A stretch of 5,309 bases of DNA from an uncultured Eubacterium sp. Lineage in GTDB: Bacteria > Bacillota > Clostridia > Oscillospirales > Acutalibacteraceae. Made by a program: the position numbers and the translations under genes. The stretch covers positions 1 to 5,309 of the forward strand of contig CAJOER010000077.1 in assembly GCA_905233805.1 (NCBI GenBank), written 5' to 3'. The notes beneath the pieces are model-generated. The model was not told the origin of the DNA. It searched no databases and saw only the letters and a program-made list of their open reading frames with translations. Positions 1-5,309 of the stretch are shown here, piece after piece. Each line of letters opens with the position of its first letter. Position 1 is the first letter of the stretch.

Positions 1-1
1 T

Positions 2-235
2 TACGGCGCAAAGGGCTACACCTGCCGTACCTCCGACGAGCTCCGCGCGGCGCTTGAAGACGCGAAGAAGCAGAAGAAGGCAGTCGTATTTGATATCAAG
101 GTTCTTCCCAAGACCATGACTCCCGGCTTTGAAAGCTGGTGGAGAGTAGGCGTTGCCGAGGTTTCAAAGAGCGAAACCGTCGCGGCTGCTTATAAAGATA
201 TGCAGGAAAACATCGCTAAAACATTCGATTATTAA
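2..235 (+). CDS. iolD: 3D-(3,5/4)-trihydroxycyclohexane-1,2-dione hydrolase, C-terminal end (partial)
   Basis: Only the last 77 residues are present; the gene enters from the left edge in the frame starting at base 2 and ends with TAA at 233-235. IolD is a thiamine-diphosphate-dependent cytosolic enzyme that opens the ring of trihydroxycyclohexane-1,2-dione to 5-deoxy-glucuronate in myo-inositol catabolism. The visible segment carries a tail typical of the family: a DIKVLPKTMTPGFESWWRVG stretch followed by VAEVS, then a short helix ending in FDY. The cofactor-binding domains lie outside the window. The identification is supported by iolE directly downstream on the same strand, the same order as in the Bacillus subtilis iol operon. 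Its stop codon lies at the left boundary of an inverted-repeat element, so the gene's end coincides with the probable insertion point. Confidence 0.9.
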   Translation, partial: YGAKGYTCRTSDELRAALEDAKKQKKAVVFDIKVLPKTMTPGFESWWRVGVAEVSKSETVAAAYKDMQENIAKTFDY

Positions 236-269
236 TTGAGAATTGAGAGTTGAAAATTGAGAATTGACG

Positions 270-284
270 GCGGGCTTTGCCCGC
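270..284 (+). other. GC-rich hairpin in the iolD-iolE gap
   Basis: GCGGGC (270-275) and GCCCGC (279-284) pair perfectly around a TTT loop, giving a 6-bp all-GC stem. No T-run follows (ACCCATTATAAAA), so it does not look like an intrinsic terminator. In the operon transcript it could block exonucleases or cause pausing between iolD and iolE. It is part of the larger repeat element. Confidence 0.6.
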
Positions 285-302
285 ACCCATTATAAAATTG
301 CC

Positions 303-313
303 GTGCGCAGCAC
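303..313. other. Small GTGC-GCA-GCAC hairpin inside the repeat element
   Basis: GTGC (303-306) pairs with GCAC (310-313) across a three-base loop. A 4-bp stem is weak alone. Its position just inside the right heptamer arm, mirroring the GC hairpin near the left arm, suggests it belongs to the element's structured centre. Confidence 0.4.
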
Positions 314-367
314 CGTTAATTCTCCATTCTCCATTCTGCATTTTCCATTAAATAAGGAGTAAAAGAA

Positions 368-1267
368 ATGCTTAATCCCGATAAAGTAAAACTCGCCATT
401 GCGCCAATCGGCTGGACTAACGACGATATGCCCGACCTTGGCGCGGAAAACACCTTTGAGCAGTGCGTTAGCGAAATGGCGCTCGCCGGCTTCAAGGGAA
501 GCGAAATAGGTAATAAATATCCCGCTGACCCCGACGTATTGAAGAAGTATCTTGATATAAGAGGACTTCAGATTTGTAACGCGTGGTTCAGCTCATACCT
601 CACCTCAAAGCCCTATGAGGAAACAATCGAGGCGTTCAAGGCGCACTGCGATAAGCTTTACAAACTCGGCGCAAAGGTTATCGGTGCGTCGGAGCAGGGC
701 AATTCAATCCAGGGCGACCTTACCAAGTCTATTCTTGACGAAAAGCCGTATTATACCGACGAGCAGTGGGCGACCGTTGCAAAGGGCTTCAACGAAATGG
801 GCGCCTACGCAAAGAGCAAGGGTATGTACTTCACCGTTCACCACCATATGGGAACCGGCGTTCAGACCGTTGAAGAGATTGATAAGCTTATGGAGCTTAC
901 CGACCCCGACCTCGTTTATATGCTTCTCGATTCGGGACATCTTACCTTCGCGGGCATTGACCCCGTGCCCGTATTTAAAAAGTATATAGGAAGAACGAAG
1001 CACGTTCACCTCAAGGACGTCAGAATGGACGTTTACAATAACGAGGTTGTGCCGAACCATATGTCTTTCCTCGACGCCGTAAGAGCGGGCGTATTCACCG
1101 TTCCCGGCGACGGCGACGTAGATTTCAAGCCCCTTTTCGATATTCTTGAAGAGGCTGATTACGAAGGCTGGGTAGTAGTTGAAGCGGAGCAGGACCCCGC
1201 AAAAGCCAACCCCTTCGAGTACGCAGTAAAGGCGAGAAAATACATCAAAGAAGTCGCAGGACTGTAA
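368..1267 (+). CDS. iolE: Inosose dehydratase (2-keto-myo-inositol dehydratase)
   Basis: This 299-residue protein matches the usual IolE length and starts with the characteristic KVKLAIAPIGWTNDDMPDLG. It dehydrates 2-keto-myo-inositol (scyllo-inosose) to 3D-(3,5/4)-trihydroxycyclohexane-1,2-dione, the substrate of IolD encoded just upstream. The fold is a xylose-isomerase-type TIM barrel in the cytosol using a divalent metal. Likely ligand and active-site stretches are HHH at 158-160, DSGH at 188-191, HVHLKD at 212-217, the glycine-rich VPGDGDVDF at 245-253 and VVVEAEQDP at 269-277, with E272 or E274 as metal-ligand candidates. The ATG is supported by AAGGAG at 354-359 with 8-nt spacing. The gene appears intact and is followed by a terminator, so it is probably last in its operon. 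A 223-codon open frame on the opposite strand is a shadow. Confidence 0.95.
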   Translation: MLNPDKVKLAIAPIGWTNDDMPDLGAENTFEQCVSEMALAGFKGSEIGNKYPADPDVLKKYLDIRGLQICNAWFSSYLTSKPYEETIEAFKAHCDKLYKLGAKVIGASEQGNSIQGDLTKSILDEKPYYTDEQWATVAKGFNEMGAYAKSKGMYFTVHHHMGTGVQTVEEIDKLMELTDPDLVYMLLDSGHLTFAGIDPVPVFKKYIGRTKHVHLKDVRMDVYNNEVVPNHMSFLDAVRAGVFTVPGDGDVDFKPLFDILEEADYEGWVVVEAEQDPAKANPFEYAVKARKYIKEVAGL

Positions 1268-1275
1268 AAAAAATA

Positions 1276-1297
1276 AAAGCTCCCGTCGGGGAGCTTT
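1276..1297. terminator. Bidirectional intrinsic terminator between convergent iolE and the membrane gene pair
   Basis: AAAGCTCCC (1276-1284) pairs perfectly with GGGAGCTTT (1289-1297) around a 4-base loop. On the plus strand it is followed by ATTTTTT; on the minus strand the A-rich run at 1265-1275 reads as a long T-tract. It lies 8 bases after the iolE stop and 8 bases beyond the stop of the minus-strand gene ending at 1306, so one hairpin probably terminates both transcripts. Confidence 0.9.
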
Positions 1298-1305
1298 ATT
1301 TTTTA

Positions 1306-2106
1306 TTATGCCTTTTGTTTTGCTTCCATAAGGTTTGTAAAGTTTACGATAAAGAGTACCGCGTATGCCGCCCACATAGGCAGGTTTTCAATAAGCGCGC
1401 TCTTGCCGACTATTACGAGAAGTACGAGCATTAACGCGAGTATTCCTACGAATATGACGGTCATAATTATATACTTTTTATCCTTTTCTCTGCATTTATG
1501 TACGAGGAAGATTACTACTCCCGCCGCGCCGAGCACCGCGAAGATAAGCGCCGTTGACCAGTGCGAAAGGCATTGAAGCGTCATAATCAAATCCTCGCCC
1601 GCCGAGGGCACGTTGACCGTTACGAAAAGCGCCGCGCAGCCGATTGAAGCGCAGATTATTCCCGCGCTGTTTTCGTAATTGTTTTTGCGGTACATATAAA
1701 GCGTGTTCGTGAATACGGATATTCCCGAAAATACGCACCACAGCTTAAAGAGCCAGGGGAAGTACAGCCCCATCATCGAGGCGGTGTACTTTATCGGGTC
1801 CATTAAAAATCCGTAAACCGTTACGAAAACGAAGCCCGAAACAAGAGTAATAATATTAAATACTTTTATTGATTTAGTAAGCTCTTTTGCGTAGTAAATC
1901 TTTTCGATAAATACGGGGTAGAGAATAAACAGCCCCGCTGAGAATATTATCCAGAGATAAAATGCTAACGCGCTCGGATACATCGGCTTTTCAAGCAGGG
2001 TGTTATCAACCGTGAAGGTATCCCACCTCATAAAACCGAGCATCCATACAAGATATGCGGCGGTCATTATCCACCATAAAATGCTGAATTTATTTATCTT
2101 TTTCAT
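1306..2106 (-). CDS. Uncharacterised polytopic membrane protein (about 8 TM segments)
   Basis: I do not recognise a family for this 266-residue protein. It is strongly hydrophobic, with about eight candidate membrane segments near residues 8-26, 46-66, 82-101, 113-137, 148-168, 183-203, 212-234 and 242-259. Short charged linkers separate them (RKNNYEN at 140-146, HKCREKDKK at 203-211). The first segment is tryptophan- and aromatic-rich (WWIMTAAYLVWMLGFMRW). No catalytic motif, nucleotide-binding site or signal peptide is visible. The start ATG has GGAG (plus-strand 2113-2116) 6 nt upstream, lying inside the preceding gene, and the two reading frames overlap by 17 nt. This implies co-transcription and probable translational coupling with the YtvI-like gene. 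A transporter accessory or sporulation membrane role is possible but is only inferred from that neighbour. Confidence 0.8.
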   Translation of the reverse strand: MKKINKFSILWWIMTAAYLVWMLGFMRWDTFTVDNTLLEKPMYPSALAFYLWIIFSAGLFILYPVFIEKIYYAKELTKSIKVFNIITLVSGFVFVTVYGFLMDPIKYTASMMGLYFPWLFKLWCVFSGISVFTNTLYMYRKNNYENSAGIICASIGCAALFVTVNVPSAGEDLIMTLQCLSHWSTALIFAVLGAAGVVIFLVHKCREKDKKYIIMTVIFVGILALMLVLLVIVGKSALIENLPMWAAYAVLFIVNFTNLMEAKQKA

Positions 2107-3274
2107 TTGCTTCTCCGTTCGCCGGTACGACGGGGTTTGCCGACGTCCACAGATGAATTCTTCCCGTATCGTTAAACGCCTTGAGCGTCATAACGGTAAG
2201 CGGTACTAAGAACATTCCTATAAATCCGAAAATCTTTAAGCCGAAGTAGAGTCCCATAAGAGTAATGAGCGGGTGAACGCCGAGCGAGTCGCCGACGATT
2301 TTCGGCTCGATATACTGACGCAGCAGGGTAATGATAATGTAAATAACTACAAGACCTATCGCCTGCGGGAACTTTCCGAGAATGAGGGAAATGAGCGCCC
2401 ACGGAATAAGAATTCCGCCTGAACCTGCAACGGGCAAGATATCAAATATTGCAATAAGCGCCGCAATCCAGATATAATTCGGGTTTTTCATAATTCCGAG
2501 AAGAGTGAGAATTGAAAATCCGAGGAAAAGCTCGCCGAAGGTGATGAGCATAATAAGACCGTACGCTCTTATCATTTTAAGGATAGTCTTTGAGAATACC
2601 TGCTTGATTTCGAAAAGAAGGTTTTTCTTTTCCTTGGGGAGCTGTAACTGGATAAAGTGAACGATTCTGTTATAATCCTTGGTGAAGAATATCCACGCGA
2701 TAAGACCTATAACAAGCGCTATCATAACTGACGGCACGTTCTTGACCACGTTTACTATTCCCGATACGCCCGAGCTTACGCCGTTTTTAACGGTCGACAT
2801 ATTGATTCCGAGAGCGGAAAGGTCAAAGTCCTCTATAAGCTTTGTAAAAGTTGAGGTAACCGTTTCGCTGAAAGACTTATATATTCCCTCGGGGAGGAAC
2901 TTGAAGAAATTGAGTATCTCGTTTTCAAGCGTCGCGAGGAAGGTCGGGATATCGTTAAGCTGCTCGGTAAGATAGTTTACAAGAGTGCTTACTCTCGAAA
3001 TAAGCTGAGCAAAAATGAATATGAAGGGGATAAGAACTATAACGATTACAAGAATAATAAGCAGTACGCACCAAAGAGTGTGGCACTTGTTATTAGTCTT
3101 TTTGTCAAGCTTTCTTATCGGGCCCTGTAAAAGCACGGCGAAGAAAAACGTGAGTAAAAACGGCGCCGTTACCCAGATTAAATACTTGAAAAACAGGTAA
3201 AACAGCGCAAGAACCGCCGCGAAGAATACTGTATTAACAAGGAAGTCTCTTCTCTTTGCAACTTTAGGGTTCAT
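2090..3274 (-). CDS. ytvI: AI-2E family permease-like protein, similar to sporulation membrane protein YtvI
   Basis: This 394-residue integral membrane protein has the AI-2E/PerM layout. Two hydrophobic segments lie at about 11-30 and 32-50 and a third at 68-90. A long amphipathic soluble region (about 91-178) follows, then a C-terminal membrane bundle from about 180 to 366. The C-terminal half carries the family's conserved blocks: FDILPVAGSGGILIPWALIS (277-296), a YIEPKIVGDSLGVHPLITLM block (321-340) and the GLYFGLKIFGFIGMFLVPL region (341-359). Those blocks look most like YtvI, known in endospore formers as a sporulation integral membrane protein of unclear mechanism; other AI-2E members export small molecules or ions. 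AGGAGG (plus-strand 3280-3285) stands 5 nt before the ATG. The gene heads a two-gene minus-strand operon. The AI-2E superfamily call is firm; the YtvI subfamily is less certain. Confidence 0.85.
   Translation of the reverse strand: MNPKVAKRRDFLVNTVFFAAVLALFYLFFKYLIWVTAPFLLTFFFAVLLQGPIRKLDKKTNNKCHTLWCVLLIILVIVIVLIPFIFIFAQLISRVSTLVNYLTEQLNDIPTFLATLENEILNFFKFLPEGIYKSFSETVTSTFTKLIEDFDLSALGINMSTVKNGVSSGVSGIVNVVKNVPSVMIALVIGLIAWIFFTKDYNRIVHFIQLQLPKEKKNLLFEIKQVFSKTILKMIRAYGLIMLITFGELFLGFSILTLLGIMKNPNYIWIAALIAIFDILPVAGSGGILIPWALISLILGKFPQAIGLVVIYIIITLLRQYIEPKIVGDSLGVHPLITLMGLYFGLKIFGFIGMFLVPLTVMTLKAFNDTGRIHLWTSANPVVPANGEANEKDK
2113..2116 (-). promoter_or_regulatory. Ribosome binding site of the small membrane gene, inside ytvI
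   Basis: On the minus strand GGAG is followed by AAGCAA and then ATG. The site lies within the final codons of the YtvI-like gene, whose stop is 17 nt beyond the new start. Ribosomes ending the first gene therefore pass over the second gene's start, which supports translational coupling and fixes the start choice. Confidence 0.65.
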
Positions 3275-3313
3275 TTCTACCTCCTTAAAACAAAAATTTA
3301 GGTTTACGTTTTT

Positions 3314-3342
3314 ATTTTAATGCAATATATACTAATATTCAA
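3314..3342 (-). promoter_or_regulatory. Sigma-A type promoter for the ytvI-like operon
   Basis: Read on the minus strand, TTGAAT (plus 3337-3342) and TAAAAT (plus 3314-3319) are separated by exactly 17 nt, with a very AT-rich surround. Transcription would begin near 3307, leaving a leader of about 33 nt that contains the strong AGGAGG site. No operator-like inverted repeat is obvious. A sporulation sigma factor promoter was considered but no clear match was seen. Confidence 0.55.
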
Positions 3343-3392
3343 GCAAAAATATTTAACTTTCAATATTTTTTACCAAAAATTCAAAATTTCTC

Positions 3393-3421
3393 TTGTAAAT
3401 GAATTTATTTAATGATAATAT
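3393..3421 (+). promoter_or_regulatory. Probable promoter for the ACT-hom-aspartokinase operon
   Basis: TTGTAA (3393-3398) followed after 17 nt by TAATAT (3416-3421) is a modest sigma-A match; the overlapping GATAAT at 3414-3419 is a better -10 but with 15-nt spacing. The start of transcription would fall near 3428, about 45 nt before the first gene. That leader is too short for a T-box or known amino-acid riboswitch. Only a weak ACAG/CTGT pairing (3438-3441 with 3450-3453) is visible in it. Confidence 0.45.
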
Positions 3422-3457
3422 ATAGAAAGTGTATTTCACAGTAATACAACTGTCCGT

Positions 3458-3474
3458 GGGTGGTGTACATTTTG
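3458..3474 (+). promoter_or_regulatory. Weak ribosome site and TTG start of the ACT protein
   Basis: GGGTGG (3458-3463) differs from GGAGG by an A-to-T change and stands 8 nt before TTG at 3472. The same bases contain two in-frame GTG codons (3460, 3463), but nothing purine-rich precedes these, and family length favours TTG. Confidence 0.55.
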
Positions 3475-3921
3475 AGCAAAGTAAATTATTTGTTAATCGA
3501 CTCCTCGGTTCTTCCCGACGTTTACAGCGGAGTTATAAGAGCAAAAAGTCTGTTGATGACGGGGGAGGCGCCGAACGTAAGCGCGGCTGTAAAAATGGCA
3601 GGTATCTCGCGCAGCGCATATTATAAGTATAAGGATAAGGTGTTTGAATATTCAAACGCGGGCGACGACGCTATAACGATTAACGCGCGGCTCAGCGATA
3701 ACGCCGGCGTACTCTCGTCGGTTATGAACACGCTTTATCTTGCGGGAGTAAACATTTTAAGCGTAAACCAGAGCGTGCCCGTAAACGGCGCGGCTAACGT
3801 TTCGGTTACGGTTCAGACCGCAAATATCAATACCACGGAAAACGGATTACTTGAAAAAATTAAGGCTGTCAGCGGAGTTCAGGCCGCTGAAATCAAGGCT
3901 GACGGCAGGAGGGACATATAA
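3472..3921 (+). CDS. pheB: ACT-domain regulatory protein, PheB/UPF0735 family
   Basis: With a TTG start the protein is 149 residues, close to the roughly 147 of the UPF0735 family, and begins SKVNYLLIDSSVLPDVY like its relatives. Residues 36-56 (NVSAAVKMAGISRSAYYKYKD) form a helix-turn-helix-like segment; residues about 68-143 are an ACT domain with the ligand-loop motif LSDNAGVLSSVMNTLYLAGVN followed by ILSVNQ. ACT domains bind amino acids; in this family the partner and ligand are poorly known. In-frame GTG codons at 3460 and 3463 would lengthen the protein but have no ribosome site before them, whereas GGGTGG (3458-3463) lies 8 nt before TTG. That site is imperfect, so translation is probably weak. 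The stop lies 1 nt before hom, suggesting the protein senses a product of the aspartate pathway. The symbol follows the B. subtilis family name, not a shown role in phenylalanine synthesis. Confidence 0.85.
   Translation: MSKVNYLLIDSSVLPDVYSGVIRAKSLLMTGEAPNVSAAVKMAGISRSAYYKYKDKVFEYSNAGDDAITINARLSDNAGVLSSVMNTLYLAGVNILSVNQSVPVNGAANVSVTVQTANINTTENGLLEKIKAVSGVQAAEIKADGRRDI
3907..3912 (+). promoter_or_regulatory. Ribosome binding site of hom inside the ACT gene
   Basis: A full AGGAGG lies within the last codons of the ACT gene, 10 nt before the hom ATG at 3923. The ACT stop (3919-3921) falls between them. This decides against the longer in-frame start at 3851, which would add 24 residues before the Rossmann strand and has no such site. 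Confidence 0.8.
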
Positions 3922-3922
3922 A

Positions 3923-5140
3923 ATGAAGGTTGCAGTAATGGGCTACGGAACCGTAGGCTCAGGCGTAGTTGAAGTAATTGAAAGTCACGAAAGCGTAATT
4001 AAAAAACGTACGGGCGGGGATATTCTTGAAGTAAGCCATATTCTCGACTTGCGCGATTTCCCCGACGATAAGCATCAGGCGCTTTTCACCAAGGACTTTA
4101 ACGATATATTAAACGATGAAGAGGTAAGCGTAGTTGCCGAAACAATGGGCGGCGTAAACCCTGCGTATGACTTCACGATGAAGCTTATAAAAGCGGGGAA
4201 GAGCGTTGTAACCTCTAACAAGGAGCTTGTTGCTCAGAAGGGGCTTGAGCTTCTCCGCGCCGCGAAGGAACACGGCGTAAACTATCTTTTCGAGGCGTCG
4301 GTAGGCGGCGGTATCCCGATTATAAGACCTATGGACCAGTGCCTTGCGGCAAATAATATTATCGGTCTTGCGGGTATCCTCAACGGCACGACAAACTTTA
4401 TACTTACAAAAATGATTGAAGACGGTATGACCTTTGAGGACGCGCTTAAACTCGCGCAGGATAACGGCTATGCCGAAAAGGACCCGACCGCGGATATTGA
4501 GGGCTTTGACGCGTGCAGAAAGGTCTGCATTTTAGCGTCCCTCGCCTTCGGAAAACACGTTTATCCTAACCAGGTTGCAACCGAGGGTATTACGAATATT
4601 ACTCTTGAGGACGTTTCTTATACCGCCTCCGTTGGCGGCGTAATAAAGCTCCTCGGCCAAATCAGATATTTTGACGAGGATAAGATTTCCGCTTTCGTAA
4701 GCCCTGCCGTAGTATTCAGCGGCTCCCAGCTTGCAAACGTAAACGGCGTGTTCAACGCTATTCTCGTAAGGGGCGACGCGGTGGGCGACGTATGCTTTTA
4801 CGGCCCCGGCGCAGGAAAACTCCCGACCGCTTCCGCAGTTGTTGCCGATATGGTAGATGCCGCGAAGCACACGAAAAGAAGAAAGATTTTCGGTTGGGAC
4901 GAGGGCAGCGAAAACTATGTTGTTGACCATAAAGCGGTACTCAAAAACCCGTTTTACGTCCGCGCAAAAGCCTCCGAGGGCGAGATTAAAAAGCTCTTCG
5001 GCGAGGTTAAATTCCTTAAAAGAATCGGCCAGCCCTCCGACGAGGTTGCATTTATTACTGACGCTATGACCGAAAACGAACTGAAAACAAAACTTGAAAA
5101 TACCGACACTATTAACACTATAAGAGTAACCGACTATTAA
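3923..5140 (+). CDS. hom: Homoserine dehydrogenase
   Basis: This 405-residue cytosolic enzyme reduces aspartate-4-semialdehyde to homoserine with NAD(P)H, the branch point to threonine and methionine. The N-terminal Rossmann domain starts MKVAVMGYGTVGSGVVEVI with the GxGxxG loop at 7-12. Next come VVTSNKELVA (95-104), EASVGGGIPII (124-134) and GILNGTTNFILTKM (151-164). NGYAEKDPTADIEGFDACRK (181-200) includes D196 and K200, matching the known catalytic Asp/Lys pair of the family, and GPGAGKLPTASAVVADM is at 294-310. From about 343 to 405 a short region can be read as a beta-alpha-beta-beta-alpha-beta ACT fold, but it lacks the usual D-x-P-G ligand loop and is shorter than a normal ACT domain, which fits a total length below the roughly 430 of B. 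subtilis Hom. Feedback control may therefore be altered. It lies 1 nt after the ACT gene and 20 nt before aspartokinase. Confidence 0.96.
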   Translation: MKVAVMGYGTVGSGVVEVIESHESVIKKRTGGDILEVSHILDLRDFPDDKHQALFTKDFNDILNDEEVSVVAETMGGVNPAYDFTMKLIKAGKSVVTSNKELVAQKGLELLRAAKEHGVNYLFEASVGGGIPIIRPMDQCLAANNIIGLAGILNGTTNFILTKMIEDGMTFEDALKLAQDNGYAEKDPTADIEGFDACRKVCILASLAFGKHVYPNQVATEGITNITLEDVSYTASVGGVIKLLGQIRYFDEDKISAFVSPAVVFSGSQLANVNGVFNAILVRGDAVGDVCFYGPGAGKLPTASAVVADMVDAAKHTKRRKIFGWDEGSENYVVDHKAVLKNPFYVRAKASEGEIKKLFGEVKFLKRIGQPSDEVAFITDAMTENELKTKLENTDTINTIRVTDY

Positions 5141-5160
5141 TACGGATATAGGAGAATTGT

Positions 5161-5309
5161 ATGGCACTTATTGTTCAGAAGTTCGGCGGCAGCTCCGTTG
5201 CAAACGCCGAAAGGGTTATGAATGTTGCCCGCATCGTAACCGAAACTTATGCTCAGGGCAATGATGTGGTGGTTGTGGTTTCCGCCCAGGGCGACACCAC
5301 GGACGACCT
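5161..5309 (+). CDS. lysC: Aspartate kinase, N-terminal fragment (runs off the window)
   Basis: The 49 visible codons open with MALIVQKFGGSSVANAERV; KFGGSSV is the N-terminal signature of aspartokinases, and VVVVVSAQGDTTDD matches the next conserved strand and nucleotide-site region. The enzyme phosphorylates L-aspartate at the start of lysine, threonine and methionine synthesis. AGGAG at 5150-5154 stands 6 nt before the ATG. It lies 20 nt after hom with no promoter or terminator between, so the two are very probably co-transcribed. The C-terminal ACT domains that would show its feedback type lie beyond the window, so which aspartokinase isozyme it is cannot be told; the symbol is generic. 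Confidence 0.93.
   Translation, partial: MALIVQKFGGSSVANAERVMNVARIVTETYAQGNDVVVVVSAQGDTTDD

Larger units (their letters stand above)
232..351. repeat. Small inverted-repeat element with heptamer-built arms (MITE-like), between iolD and iolE
   Basis: The left arm (234-268) is five tandem 7-mers: AATTGAG, AATTGAG, AGTTGAA, AATTGAG, AATTGAC. The right arm (315-349) is also five 7-mers, of CTCCATT type. When the right arm is reverse-complemented the two agree at 26 of 35 positions by my count, and the match continues inward as GG/CC. TTAA stands at both outer ends (232-235 and 348-351). The 46-base centre holds a perfect GCGGGC-TTT-GCCCGC hairpin and a smaller GTGC-GCA-GCAC hairpin. It has no room for a protein, so if it is mobile it must be non-autonomous. 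It resembles short repeats I recall from Clostridia metagenomes, but I could not check copy number. It could instead be an RNA processing or stabilising element of the iol transcript. Confidence 0.72.

Noticed and set aside
270..284. Intrinsic terminator between iolD and iolE
   Set aside because: The hairpin is strong but is followed by ACCCATTATAAAA rather than a T-run, and the downstream gene belongs to the same pathway and lacks a convincing promoter of its own.
234..349. CRISPR array
   Set aside because: The 7-base units are contiguous without spacers and are arranged in two opposed arms, which is unlike any CRISPR repeat-spacer pattern.
704..1375. 223-codon minus-strand open frame opposite iolE
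   Set aside because: It lies almost wholly antisense to a clearly conserved iolE, crosses the terminator, and its product resembles no family I know. It is a codon-bias shadow.
3422..3471. T-box or amino-acid riboswitch leader for the hom operon
   Set aside because: The likely leader is about 45 nt, with no T-box motif and no strong stem or terminator hairpin before the first gene.
3851..3922. 24-residue N-terminal extension of homoserine dehydrogenase
   Set aside because: The Rossmann strand MKVAVMGYG begins at ATG 3923 as in family members, that ATG has AGGAGG upstream, and the extension overlaps the conserved ACT gene.
4532..5167. 211-codon minus-strand open frame opposite hom
   Set aside because: It is antisense to conserved hom and runs into the start of aspartokinase; there is no protein-like motif. 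Treated as a shadow.

Overview
The window reads as ordinary chromosome from a spore-forming gut-type Clostridia bacterium (Oscillospiraceae/Ruminococcaceae-like, by inference). The reasons are a myo-inositol catabolic iolD-iolE pair, a YtvI-type sporulation permease, a PheB-type (UPF0735) ACT protein joined to homoserine dehydrogenase and aspartokinase, strong AGGAGG-type ribosome binding sites and AT-rich gaps. A heptamer-armed inverted repeat in the iolD-iolE gap resembles short repeats I recall from uncultured Clostridia. The genus cannot be fixed from sequence alone.

Layout. 1-1267 (+): the tail of iolD, a 116-120 bp inverted-repeat element, then complete iolE. These are consecutive enzymes of inositol breakdown. 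A hairpin at 1276-1297 is a probable bidirectional terminator shared with the convergent pair on the minus strand. 1306-3274 (-): a YtvI/AI-2E family membrane protein gene followed, with a 17-nt overlap, by an uncharacterised protein with about eight membrane segments. 3275-3471: a divergent AT-rich promoter region with one good minus-strand promoter and one weaker plus-strand promoter. 3472-5309 (+): ACT-domain protein, homoserine dehydrogenase and the start of aspartokinase, packed as an operon with gaps of 1 and 20 nt.

How the genes work together. IolE makes the dione that IolD hydrolyses, so the left block is an inositol operon entering from outside the window. In the right block aspartokinase makes the first and homoserine dehydrogenase the third enzyme of the aspartate pathway to threonine, methionine and lysine. 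The small ACT protein is a plausible amino-acid sensor for them. The middle membrane pair is not obviously linked to either block.

I found no phage, CRISPR, defence or biosynthetic system. The two points most worth a second look are the repeat element, whose removal restores a tight 16-nt iolD-iolE spacing, and the combination of a shortened, weakly conserved C-terminal ACT module in homoserine dehydrogenase with a stand-alone ACT protein encoded 1 nt upstream.
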